DNA from: Thermoflexaceae bacterium
GTDB taxonomy: Bacteria; Chloroflexota; Dehalococcoidia; Tepidiformales; Tepidiformaceae
Reading direction: 5' to 3'
Assembly (NCBI GenBank): GCA_015075555.1
Contig: JABTUD010000001.1
Location: 186,001 to 250,000, forward strand
DNA: 64,000 nucleotides
Below are positions 44,100 through 52,405 of this stretch, piece by piece. Under the pieces are notes generated by a model. It was given only the letters and a program-made list of their open reading frames with translations. It made no database searches and had not been told where the DNA came from. The position numbers were made by a program, and so were the translations under genes. Within the stretch, counting starts at the first letter, position 1. Every line of letters begins with the position of its first letter.

Positions 44100-44174
44100 T
44101 GGTACCCCCGGCAGGAATCGAACCTGCGCGCATGGTTTAGGAAACCACTGCTCTATCCGCTGAGCTACGGGGGC
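44100..44174 (-). tRNA. tRNA-Arg (anticodon CCT), CCA encoded
   Basis: The minus strand folds as a full cloverleaf. The acceptor GCCCCCG pairs with CGGGGGT, with a G-U closing pair. The D arm is GCTCAGCGGATAGAGC. The anticodon loop is TTCCTAA on a GTGGT/ACCAT stem, and the T arm is GCAGG-TTCGATT-CCTGC. The 3' ACCA is encoded at 44103-44100. The CCT anticodon reads AGG. It borders the accessory island. Confidence 0.95.
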
Positions 44175-44369
44175 ACATGAGGGCCAGGCGCCGCTCGCTG
44201 GCGCTGCCGGTACGGCAGGCGCTCGCCTGCTCTGAGTTTACCAGACGGCCCTGAGCGAGCACCGTCGCCCCTGGGGAGCGGGGCGCGCTGCATCGGTAGC
44301 CGCGCCAGGAGACGGGGTTGCGCAGGTGGCGAGGGCAAGAAGGAAGCACCTGCAGTGGGCAGGTTGACC

Positions 44370-44711
44370 TCAGCCTCTGCTGCCTTTCGCGTTCCACACC
44401 CGCGCCGATGAGGAGCGGCCGGCCCGCCGCATGTAGAGCCAGGTTCCGAGAACGACTGTGCCGCTGAACAGCGTCGCCAGCAGCAGCACCTCATCGAACG
44501 AGAGCCCATCATAGTTGGGCTGGAGGTCCTCCTCCGTCGCCCACCCGAACCACACCTCGCTGACGAAGAGCCCGAACGCGAAGTAGACCAGCGCCGCGAT
44601 CAGCCACATCCGGCGCGTTCGCCGCCAGGTCAGCGCCTGAACAATGAGCGCGAATCCAGTCGACATCCCAAGAAGGGTGAGAACCCCGATAGGGCCAGGA
44701 TCCCACTCCAT
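44370..44711 (-). CDS. Small membrane protein, three helices
   Basis: A 113-residue protein from ATG 44711, with AAGGAG upstream. Three hydrophobic helices are seen: GVLTLLGMSTGFALIVQAL, MWLIAALVYFAFGLFVSEVW and VLLLATLFSGTVVLGTWLYM. The loop after helix 2 is acidic (ATEEDLQPNYDG), and the C-terminus is basic. No family was recognised. The open frame extends upstream to 44831 without a ribosome site. Confidence 0.65.
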   Translation of the reverse strand: MEWDPGPIGVLTLLGMSTGFALIVQALTWRRTRRMWLIAALVYFAFGLFVSEVWFGWATEEDLQPNYDGLSFDEVLLLATLFSGTVVLGTWLYMRRAGRSSSARVWNAKGSRG

Positions 44712-45034
44712 TGCAGGACTCCTTCCGCCAGCGATGGCCGCCAGCACCTCGATGCTCGGCCCGGCCCCGGCGGCGGAAAAGGCCCGGTAGGTCCGCAACC
44801 GGGGCCCGGCAGGACCCATCTGGGGCGACAAGGCCGTGCCCGGTCGTATGTGCCGAGGAGATACGACTGGCGCCGCCCCTCCCCGGTCCGCCCTCTCCGC
44901 GCGAGGAAGGGAGGGGGAAACACCAGACCGCCCGGGCGTGGCGGCGTCGGCCCGGGGTGCGCCGCCGCCCGCACGCCCTATCGCACCAGGGCCAATTGTC
45001 CCATCTCCCCGATGTCCCCTCGCTGCGCCGCAGG
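44712..45034. other. Intergenic region, no gene seen
   Basis: About 320 bases between the small membrane protein gene and the stop of the thiolase-fold gene, both on the minus strand. The sequence is GC-rich with several open shadows but no start with a ribosome site and no recognisable protein. Confidence 0.5.
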
Positions 45035-46180
45035 TCAGCCGGGGCGTTGCAGGATGTGGACCACGCAGACCGGGCCCACACCGACCATGTGCGTCAGGCC
45101 GACACGTGCACCGGGATGCTGCCTGGGCCCGGCCTCCTGCCGGAGCTGGCGGGTGACCTCGGCAACCTGGCCCACGCCCGTCGGGCCGATAGGGTGGCCC
45201 ATGGCGATTAGTCCCCCGGAGGGGCTGATGGCCACCCGCCCGCCGATATCGAACGCTCCTGCTTCGAGGTCCCGCACGGCCTCGCCTGGCAGGGAGAAGC
45301 CCATCGCCTCGACATAGAGCAGCTCTTCTATCGTGAACGCGTCGTGCAACTCCACCACGTCAAAATCGGAAGGACCGAGGCCGCACTGCCGATAGGCATC
45401 GTGTGTGGTCTTCTCGGTCAGGGCAACGTCGAAATTCAATGTTCCCGAAAGCTCCTCGGAACGGGCCGCCGAGGCCACCACCTGGATCGCTCGCGACTTC
45501 TCGATTCCGTGCCGCGCGATGCCCTCCTCCGACATGACGATGACTGCAGCTGCCCCCTCACCGACGGGCGTGCATTGGAGCCGGGTCAGCACCCCGGAGA
45601 CGGCCGGCGGTTCCATCACTTCCTCCAGGGTCCGCTCCTGCTGCCGTTGCGCATAGGGATTCAACGCACCGTTGCGATGATTCTTGACAGCCACTTTCGC
45701 AATCTGTTCGGGTGTGGCGCCATGTTGTTCCATGTAGAGCTGGGTCAGAAGGGCGAAGTGCGTGAAAGGAACAACACGGTCGTCCACCAGGCCTCGCACC
45801 CCGGCCTTGCCCGGCCCGGAGGCGATGGGGCCCGGCTTGTCGACACCCATGGCGAGTGCAACATCGGAGAATCCCCCGGCAACCTCTATCACCGCCTGAC
45901 GGAAGGCCGTTGAACCGGAGGCTGAAGCGTTCTCCACCTGCGCGATCGAGAGGCCAGTCGCTCCAAGGTATCGCAGCATGGCAGTGCCCGCGGCCATACC
46001 AACGAGGACGTTGCCAACGTAGGCGCTCTGCACGGCCGGCCAGGCAATCCCAGCGTCGGCCAGCGCCTCCCGTACAGCGGTCAACCCGAGGAGCACGTAG
46101 TTTTTCTCGGAGGGGCGCTGGTAGGGGTGGAGGCCGATGCCCACAACGTAGACTGGCCGCAATTCGGCGAGAGTCTTCAT
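45035..46180 (-). CDS. Thiolase-fold protein lacking the nucleophilic Cys (second copy type)
   Basis: A 381-residue thiolase-superfamily protein. The position of the reactive cysteine (NACASG in thiolases) reads VENASASGSTAFRQAV, so serine replaces it. The C-terminal half keeps VVELHDAFTIEELLYVEAMG and SGGLIAMGHPIGPTGVGQV, the latter a thiolase-like active-site loop with histidine. The DUF35 gene overlaps its start by four bases. As with the 7043 protein, an Ltp2-type aldolase or a condensation without covalent acyl transfer is more likely than ordinary thiolysis. It keeps more of the thiolase pattern than the first copy. Confidence 0.85.
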   Translation of the reverse strand: MKTLAELRPVYVVGIGLHPYQRPSEKNYVLLGLTAVREALADAGIAWPAVQSAYVGNVLVGMAAGTAMLRYLGATGLSIAQVENASASGSTAFRQAVIEVAGGFSDVALAMGVDKPGPIASGPGKAGVRGLVDDRVVPFTHFALLTQLYMEQHGATPEQIAKVAVKNHRNGALNPYAQRQQERTLEEVMEPPAVSGVLTRLQCTPVGEGAAAVIVMSEEGIARHGIEKSRAIQVVASAARSEELSGTLNFDVALTEKTTHDAYRQCGLGPSDFDVVELHDAFTIEELLYVEAMGFSLPGEAVRDLEAGAFDIGGRVAISPSGGLIAMGHPIGPTGVGQVAEVTRQLRQEAGPRQHPGARVGLTHMVGVGPVCVVHILQRPG

Positions 46181-46560
46181 GCGAGAGGCACCCTGGCCCT
46201 TTCGAATACAAGCTGTGGAGTGCCGTCGACCTGGGCCTCATGCCCCTCGACCCGGTCGTTGATACGCGGGTCGAAGTTGCTGGCAGCCAGCGCGCGGACG
46301 AGCGGCCCGGAGTCGAGCTCAACTTCCAGAATGGTGTACGGCGTGGGGTGGGAAGGATGGAGGTTGACGACGGCGAATGAATGCAGACGGCCGGCGGCGG
46401 GCAGGGCGGCCGGTATCAACTCCCCGGGACCAGCGCCGCATGCGGGGCAGCCGTACAGCTGCGGCGGGAATAGCACCAGTCCACAGGAGGAGCATCTGAT
46501 GCCGTTGAGCCGGGCCGTTCCGCTATCCACCGACCAGAGGCCGGTCATCTCTGCAGACAT
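46177..46560 (-). CDS. Zn-ribbon / OB-fold DUF35 protein, partner of the 45-kb thiolase-fold protein
   Basis: A 127-residue protein from ATG 46560, with GGAAAGGA upstream. The zinc ribbon is IRCSSCGLVLFPPQLYGCPAC (two CxxC) near residue 20, followed by the OB-fold region GRLHSFAVVNLHPSHPTPY. The gene precedes and overlaps its thiolase-fold partner, reversing the order of the 7-8 kb pair. This suggests the two pairs are not a recent duplication. Confidence 0.85.
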   Translation of the reverse strand: MSAEMTGLWSVDSGTARLNGIRCSSCGLVLFPPQLYGCPACGAGPGELIPAALPAAGRLHSFAVVNLHPSHPTPYTILEVELDSGPLVRALAASNFDPRINDRVEGHEAQVDGTPQLVFERARVPLA

Positions 46561-47452
46561 AGCACGACTATCCTTTCCCGGGAGCATTGACCGCCCAATC
46601 CACACCCCGGCAGCATCGCCTCTCAGACGAACACCGGCCAGCTGCGTGGACCGACGGCAGCTTCACACGCGCTCGCACTGCCCGTCAAGACAGGCACACT
46701 GACAATACCATCACGATCTGGCAGAGCAGCATGACGGCCGGGTCAACGCGCCGGGCGTTCTGCCACATCCGCGAGGACAGGCGCGGCTGCCTGGCGGCAA
46801 CACACCTCACCGTCAGTCGGCATGACGGCTGAGGCGGACGGGCAGCATTCCCGTGCTGCCCCGGGATTCCGGCCATGTTTGGCCTGTGGCAGTTGAATTG
46901 ACAGATTATTGATTCGCTGTCATAGATTTGCCCGGGTCGCCCCCCATTCGCTGACGCGGCGACCGAACAGGATGGTGCAGATGCCCGGCTCCAGGGATCT
47001 CCAGCGGCAGAATCGCCTCGGACGCCTTGACTGCGAAGGCGCTACCTCCCGGGAAGGTGAGGGCGGCGGCGCAGGAGCCGCGGGCCAGGGAAACCCCGGC
47101 GATGGCGCCCGTGGCAGGCGCGCAAGTACTCGGATTGCTCGCGACAGCCGTCGTCGCCTGCAATGGCAATCGGGCCTCGCAAACTCAGGCTCGAACGACG
47201 TGGCGGCCAGGCTCCAGGAGATTCGGCTGCACAGGGAGTGGGACGGGATTCCGAGACTCATCTCGGCGACGAGGTGCTGGATGGCTTCGCCGTCAGTGAC
47301 AGCAGCGCCGGGGTCGTACCCAGGATGAAGCTGCGCGTCCTTTCCCGGGTGAACCGGGTCGGCCCGCGTCTTCACCTTCGCAGGCCGGACGTTGCGGATT
47401 ACGCCTCCGAACGTATTGGTGAGCTTCGACCACTCACCCCGGTGGCACGCTG
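46561..47452. other. 890-base region without a supported gene
   Basis: This lies between the divergent DUF35 gene and the CoA-transferase gene at 47453. Several open frames run through it on both strands, but none has a convincing start, protein character or family resemblance. One dyad is notable: TGACAG (46899-46904) and CTGTCA (46917-46922), in a locally AT-rich patch. A long regulatory region or a decayed gene are both possible. Confidence 0.5.
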
Positions 47453-48676
47453 ATGCTCGCGGGCATTCGTGTCCTGGAGCTGTCTTCTCGCGAGACGATG
47501 CTCGCGGGCTCAATCCTCGCCGACCTTGGCGCCGACGTCATTGTGGTGGAGCCCCCCGGGGGCGCCGATGGCCGCCGGCTGGAACCGTTCCTCGACGGTC
47601 TGCCTGGCCTCGAGCGCAGTCTCACATGGCAGGCCCTCAACCGGAACAAGCGCGGGATGACACTGGCCATCGAGACGCCCGATGGGGTTGCCCTTCTTCG
47701 AGACCTGGTGCAGCGGTTCGACGTCGTGATAGAAGCAACCGCCTCTGGCTCGGCGCCTTCGCTGGCGGATGACCTGTCGCTTCGTCCGTCTTCGGTCCAC
47801 TGCACTATCCGGCCATTCGCGCAGAATGGCCCAAAGGCCGGCTACCTCGCCACTGACCTGGTCCTGATGGCCGCCTCAGGCGCCCTTGGCATGATGGGTG
47901 ACCCGGATAGGCCGCCGGTACCGCTTCCCGTGCCCCAGGGGATGATGGAGGCAGGAGCGGAGGCCGCTATCGCGGTGCTTGCCTCGCTTGCCGCCCTTGA
48001 TGGTGATGGCACAGGGCAACGCGCTGATGTCAATGGCCGGCTTGCGGCCATGGTTGGGGCCTTCAGCACGCCCGTCACCATTAGCTCCGGGAATCCCGAG
48101 GGCCCGCGTCCGGCGGGCGGGGGCAGCATTGCCGGGGTCAACATGCCAACGGTCTACCCATGTGCCGATGGGTTCGTCGTTGCGACCCTCGCGTTTGGCA
48201 GCGCCTGGGGGCCGATGACCAACCGCCTCGCGGCCTGGGTACACGAGGAGGGCTTCATTACGGAGGAGCTCGGGTTGCGTGACTGGGCCCCACTTCTGTC
48301 TGACCTGCAGGAGGGTCGCGTGGGCGCTGCCCAGCTGCAGGGGTTGGTTGACGGTCTCTCGGCCATGTTCGCAACCAGGTCGAAGGATGAGATATGGCGA
48401 GAGGCCCGTGAGCGAAGCCTCCTGGTTGCGCCCGCCATGGATATGGCGGATGTCGCCACTTCGCCCCAATTCCTGGAGCGTGGAGTCTGGAATGAGCTTA
48501 CCTGGGCATCGCGCACTATTCGCATCCCGGCCCGGTTTGCCCAGTTCTCCAACTACTCCATTACGACCAGGAGGCCGGCGCCGATGCTCTCCCAGCATAC
48601 AAATGAGATTCTCGCGGGTGAGCTATCACTCTCACAGGACGAACTCCAGGCGCTTTTCGTCCACGGGGTTATCTGA
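47453..48676 (+). CDS. CaiB/BaiF (family III) CoA-transferase
   Basis: A 407-residue member beginning MLAGIRVLELSSRETMLAGS, with ILADLGADVIVVEPPGGADG and NRNKRGMTLAIETPDG. The segment GYLATDLVLMAASGALGMMG near residue 140 holds the likely catalytic aspartate. Its stop shares the A of the next start (TGATG), so it is coupled to the following CoA-transferase. The pair is the second such tandem in the window. Confidence 0.93.
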   Translation: MLAGIRVLELSSRETMLAGSILADLGADVIVVEPPGGADGRRLEPFLDGLPGLERSLTWQALNRNKRGMTLAIETPDGVALLRDLVQRFDVVIEATASGSAPSLADDLSLRPSSVHCTIRPFAQNGPKAGYLATDLVLMAASGALGMMGDPDRPPVPLPVPQGMMEAGAEAAIAVLASLAALDGDGTGQRADVNGRLAAMVGAFSTPVTISSGNPEGPRPAGGGSIAGVNMPTVYPCADGFVVATLAFGSAWGPMTNRLAAWVHEEGFITEELGLRDWAPLLSDLQEGRVGAAQLQGLVDGLSAMFATRSKDEIWREARERSLLVAPAMDMADVATSPQFLERGVWNELTWASRTIRIPARFAQFSNYSITTRRPAPMLSQHTNEILAGELSLSQDELQALFVHGVI

Positions 48677-49884
48677 TGAGCGCACCCCTTGCGGGTATCA
48701 GGGTGCTCGACCTCAGCTGGGTAATGGTCGGGCCCTTCAGCGCTCGCTACCTCGCCGATCTCGGCGCGGATGTTGTCAAGGTCGAGAGCTCGTCGCGTAT
48801 CGATCCACTCCGAACCCTCGGCCCATTCAAGGATGGCATCCCGGGACCGGAACGTTCCGTTAGCTACCACAACCTCAATGCCGGTAAACGCAGCATCACG
48901 CTGGACCTGAAATCTGAGGCGGGACGCGCCGTCGCCCTCAAGCTCACCGCCTGGGCCGACATCGTCCTGGAGAGCTTCACGCCACGCGTGCTGCGGAACA
49001 TGCGCCTCGCTTACGACGACCTGCGGACAGTCCGGCCCGACCTGATCATGGTCTCCACGAGTATCGCCGGCCAGACCGGCCCGTACGCCAGCGACCTCAT
49101 GGGCGTTGGAACGATGGGGGCCGCCCTGTCTGGTGCTACGTTCCTCATTGGCTGGCCTGATCGGCCGCCGGTGGGGCCGTTCGGGCCATGGACCGATGAG
49201 GTGACGCCGAGGTTCATCGTATCGAGTCTCCTGGCAGCGCTTCACCGCCGAAGACGGACCGGCGAAGGGTGCTACATCGACATCGCGCAGGCAGAGGCGG
49301 GCATGCAGTTCATCTCGCCCGCTGCCTGGGAGTTCACCGCAAACGGCGTCATCCCTCAACGCCAGGGGTCAGGTTCCCGGCTCCGCTGCCCGTTCGGAAG
49401 CTACCCCGGTGCAGACACGGACGGGTGGGTCGTGATCGATGCCTCGGGCCCCGCACACTGGGAGCGATTGCGTGCACTTGTGGGCGGCGGCCTGCTGGAC
49501 TCGCGTTATGAAACGCTGATCGGCCGTCTAAGACATCGCCAGCCGCTCGATGCCGAGGTCTCGCGCTGGACGAGCCAGCGCAGTGCCCAGGACAACGAGC
49601 ACATACTCCAGGCCGCGGGGGTCCCGGCACACGCCGCTGTGCGGGCCGCTGCCCTGGCCACAGACCCTGACCTGCGCGCTGCTGGCCACCTGCAGCCGAT
49701 TGACGACCCGGTAATTGGAGATGCGGAGATCGAAGGCCCCCGCTTCGCCATCGCTCCCAGTTCGCTTCACCCTGTCCGGCGGGGGCCGCTCATCGGCGAG
49801 CATACGTACGAAGTGCTACGGGAATGCGCGGGGCTCTCCGACGAGGACATCGCATCCCTTGGCGAGGCCGGGGCTATCGCATGA
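48676..49884 (+). CDS. CaiB/BaiF (family III) CoA-transferase
   Basis: A 402-residue member (PLAGIRVLDLSWVMVGPFSA, YLADLGADVVKVESSS, NAGKRSITLDLKSEAG). The catalytic region reads TGPYASDLMGVGTMGAALSG near residue 145. It is translationally coupled to the CoA-transferase upstream, so the two may act as one heteromeric enzyme. An 850-base stretch without a clear gene follows before the SDR gene. Confidence 0.93.
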   Translation: MSAPLAGIRVLDLSWVMVGPFSARYLADLGADVVKVESSSRIDPLRTLGPFKDGIPGPERSVSYHNLNAGKRSITLDLKSEAGRAVALKLTAWADIVLESFTPRVLRNMRLAYDDLRTVRPDLIMVSTSIAGQTGPYASDLMGVGTMGAALSGATFLIGWPDRPPVGPFGPWTDEVTPRFIVSSLLAALHRRRRTGEGCYIDIAQAEAGMQFISPAAWEFTANGVIPQRQGSGSRLRCPFGSYPGADTDGWVVIDASGPAHWERLRALVGGGLLDSRYETLIGRLRHRQPLDAEVSRWTSQRSAQDNEHILQAAGVPAHAAVRAAALATDPDLRAAGHLQPIDDPVIGDAEIEGPRFAIAPSSLHPVRRGPLIGEHTYEVLRECAGLSDEDIASLGEAGAIA

Positions 49885-50737
49885 TGGCCTGCGTTCTCGA
49901 CTGGTGGACGGCCAGGTCATCGCGGGGAACATGGGCCTTCGGGGCCGGCCAAACCGCATCCCAATGGGTTCGGCGACTGACGGCCTCCTGCCCAGGGAAC
50001 TGGTTGCCCGGTCCCGGAAGGCTGGTCAAATACGGGCTTCACGAACCGCCACTGCCTTCCCGGACTCTGCGTTCGCGCCTCACTTCACCCGACTGCCAAC
50101 GCTTCAAAGGCCAGGCGCCACTCCCCGGAAATCTGCACGGAACCGAAAAACCGGCCAGCCGGTCAGGACGGAGCTGGCTCCGCACCTCCCGCGTTCGCGA
50201 CATCGAAGTGCGATGGCGCCCGGCGGCAACCTGCCCGGTCTGTGCGTCGTTCGGATTCCTCTGCGATCGGTTGGAGGTGACCAGCCTCCGCGCCGCTGGC
50301 CAGAGCGACGACCGGTAGTCCGCCATGCGGTTCGTCCCGGATGACGACGGCCAGGGCAACCGCTCGCCACTGGTGTTCGTGCCGGCGGGCCCGCGGCCAC
50401 GTCGATGCGACGTGGGCCGGCTGCTTCCTTCCTGCTGCGGCCTCAGATGAGGCCGTCGCAGCTGTTGTCACCCGGGCAGCCACAGACGAGGACTTCCCGG
50501 GCGGCCCAACGCACCCTCTGGAGGTCGCCGTTCCTGCGATGCACGGACCCCAACGGTCAGGGCGGCAGGTGTTCTGCCACCAGAAAGTCACTCCACTTGA
50601 CATCCTGGCACCTCATCCGTACAAGAAGGGTTGCGTTCGTCGGCGGATTTGCAGGGGGCATGACCCGCTGCCCTGGGTCCGTCCTCGCCCTGGAGCAGCA
50701 ATGGCCCGGCCGCGGGTCCCGCAAGAGGAGTTGTCAC
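49885..50737. other. 850-base region without a supported gene
   Basis: Open frames are present, including one beginning at 49881 that overlaps the CoA-transferase stop, but the products are Arg/Ser/Pro-rich in the way of out-of-frame GC-rich DNA. No domain, ribosome site and start agree. It interrupts an otherwise tightly packed plus-strand catabolic series and may be a decayed gene. Confidence 0.5.
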
Positions 50738-51532
50738 GTGCCCAGAGTCGAAAACATCCTGGATATGAGCGGCCGCGTGGCGATCGTCACCGGCGCGGGG
50801 CAGGGAGTAGGCAGGCAAATCGCCCTCCACTTGAGCTCCTACGGAGGGGCAGTTGTTGTCAACGACTACTACCATGACCGCGCACAGGCGGTGGTCGCCG
50901 AAATCGAGGAGTTCGGCGGCAGGGCAACGGCTGCTCAGGCCGATGTCAGCGACTTCACGAGCGTTAGCACCATGGTGGAGAAGGCGATCAGCGCGTTCGG
51001 TCGCGTCGACGTCCTCGTGAACAACGCCGGCAACGCCGGGGCCGACCCCACAGCCGTTAGTCGCGGTCCGTTCTGGGAGTCCCTTCCGGCAGACTGGACC
51101 CCCTGGCTGGGCGTCAACCTCTTCGGAGTGCTCAACTGCACCAGGGCGGTCCTTCCCTCCATGGTGCAGAACCGCACAGGCAGCATCATCACCATCATCT
51201 CGGACGCTGGCAGATACGGCGATGCCGGATTGGAGGTCTACGCGGCTGCCAAGGCCGGCGCTGCGGGCTTCATGCGCTCGGTTGCGCGTACGGGGGGCCG
51301 CTACGGCATCCGGGCAAACGCCGTCGCCATCGCGGCAACGCGGACGCCCGCCACCGAGAGCGCCTTCGACGACCCCGAGCGAATGCGGAAGACCCTGCGA
51401 ATGTACCCTGCTGGCCGCATCGGCGAGCCGGCAGACGTTGCGAATATGGTCCTCTTTCTCGCCTCTGACGCATCGAGCTGGGTGACCGGGCAGACGTATC
51501 CGGTCAACGGTGGATTCACCTTCGGCCTCTGA
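50738..51532 (+). CDS. Short-chain dehydrogenase/reductase
   Basis: A 264-residue SDR from GTG 50738, which has AGGAG seven bases upstream. The nucleotide loop is VTGAGQGVGRQIA near residue 18. The structural motif is LVNNAGNAG near 95. The catalytic Ser lies in SIITIISDAG, and YxxxK in EVYAAAKAGAAGFM near 170. The C-terminal GRIGEPADVANMVLFLASDA is typical of classical SDRs. It probably oxidises a 3-hydroxyacyl-CoA or a related alcohol in the local pathway; that role is inferred from neighbours. Confidence 0.93.
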   Translation: MPRVENILDMSGRVAIVTGAGQGVGRQIALHLSSYGGAVVVNDYYHDRAQAVVAEIEEFGGRATAAQADVSDFTSVSTMVEKAISAFGRVDVLVNNAGNAGADPTAVSRGPFWESLPADWTPWLGVNLFGVLNCTRAVLPSMVQNRTGSIITIISDAGRYGDAGLEVYAAAKAGAAGFMRSVARTGGRYGIRANAVAIAATRTPATESAFDDPERMRKTLRMYPAGRIGEPADVANMVLFLASDASSWVTGQTYPVNGGFTFGL

Positions 51533-51556
51533 GGCCGGTCTCATACAGGCTGACCA

Positions 51557-52405
51557 GTGATGAAGAACGACCTCCGCGCCATGATGGCGTCACTCACGGT
51601 TCCGGTGATAGCGGCCCCAATGACTGGCGTCTCGGGGCCCGAACTGGTCGTGGCTGCCTGCCGCGCGGGGGTCATCGGCTCGTTTCCGGCCCACAACGCG
51701 AGCTCTCACGAAGAGCTTGGCCAATGGCTCGCCCAGATAAATGAGGGACGCAAGCGCGCGACTGACAGCGGGCTCACCCCCGCGCCAGTGGCTGTCAACC
51801 TCGTCATGCGAGCGAAGGAGAGGCTGGCCGGAGACCTCGAGCAGGTGGTCAAGCACGGCGTCCCCCTGGTGATCGCCAGCGTCGGCTCCCCTGCTGGCAT
51901 TATCCCCGCCATGCACGCTGCCGGCGTATCGGTGCTCGCCGATGTGGCAAGTATGCGCCACGTGGATAAGTGCATCGAAGCCGGCGCCGATGGGCTTGTG
52001 CTACTGACGGCCGGCGCGGGCGGCAATACCGGCTGGGTGAACCCGTTCGCGTTCGTCCGGGCCGTCCGCGATATCTACGATGGCCCAATCGTGCTGGCGG
52101 GTGGAGTCAGCGACGGGGTTGCCCTGCGGGCAGCGATCACGCTCGGCTGTGACCTCGCCTTCATGGGCACTGCCTTCATCGCCACAACTGAGAGCCGGGC
52201 CGGCCTCGAATACAAACAGGCCCTGATCGGGGCGAACCTGGACTTCGTTGAGTCGCGGCTGGGGCCAGAAGGTCTCACTGCCTGCTTCCTGCGTGATAGC
52301 CACTTCAGTGCCGGGCACAGTGTCTCCGGTGTTCGCCGCCTGGCCTCCGTCGAAGAGCTGGTCGCCCGCCTGAGGCACGAATGGGATTCGGCAGGCGCCA
52401 GGTGA
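51557..52405 (+). CDS. Nitronate monooxygenase-like flavoprotein
   Basis: A 282-residue TIM-barrel flavoprotein (start GTG 51557 or ATG 51560). FMN-binding parts are VPVIAAPMTGVSGPELVVAA, VLADVASMRHVDKCIEAGAD, and VLAGGVSDGVALRAAITLGC with DLAFMGTAFIAT. In the usual AGGHTGW segment this copy reads LTAGAGGNTGWVNPFAF, so the catalytic-position histidine is asparagine. It may be an oxidoreductase or a dehydrogenase-like relative rather than a true nitronate monooxygenase. It lies between the SDR and a CoA-transferase whose start overlaps its stop. Confidence 0.85.
   Translation: MMKNDLRAMMASLTVPVIAAPMTGVSGPELVVAACRAGVIGSFPAHNASSHEELGQWLAQINEGRKRATDSGLTPAPVAVNLVMRAKERLAGDLEQVVKHGVPLVIASVGSPAGIIPAMHAAGVSVLADVASMRHVDKCIEAGADGLVLLTAGAGGNTGWVNPFAFVRAVRDIYDGPIVLAGGVSDGVALRAAITLGCDLAFMGTAFIATTESRAGLEYKQALIGANLDFVESRLGPEGLTACFLRDSHFSAGHSVSGVRRLASVEELVARLRHEWDSAGAR

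Noticed and set aside
44100-44174. Attachment site for an integrative element at tRNA-Arg
   Set aside because: No integrase gene and no second copy of the tRNA 3' end were seen in the window.
46606-47513. Several overlapping ORFs of 80-200 codons on both strands
   Set aside because: The products are Arg/Pro/Ser-rich, starts lack ribosome sites, and no family features are seen; these are typical shadows of GC-rich non-coding DNA.
49824-50344. ORF overlapping the end of the CoA-transferase at 49884, with CPVC in its tail
   Set aside because: It begins inside the CoA-transferase in another frame, and the composition is that of a shadow frame; a single CxxC is not enough to call a zinc protein.
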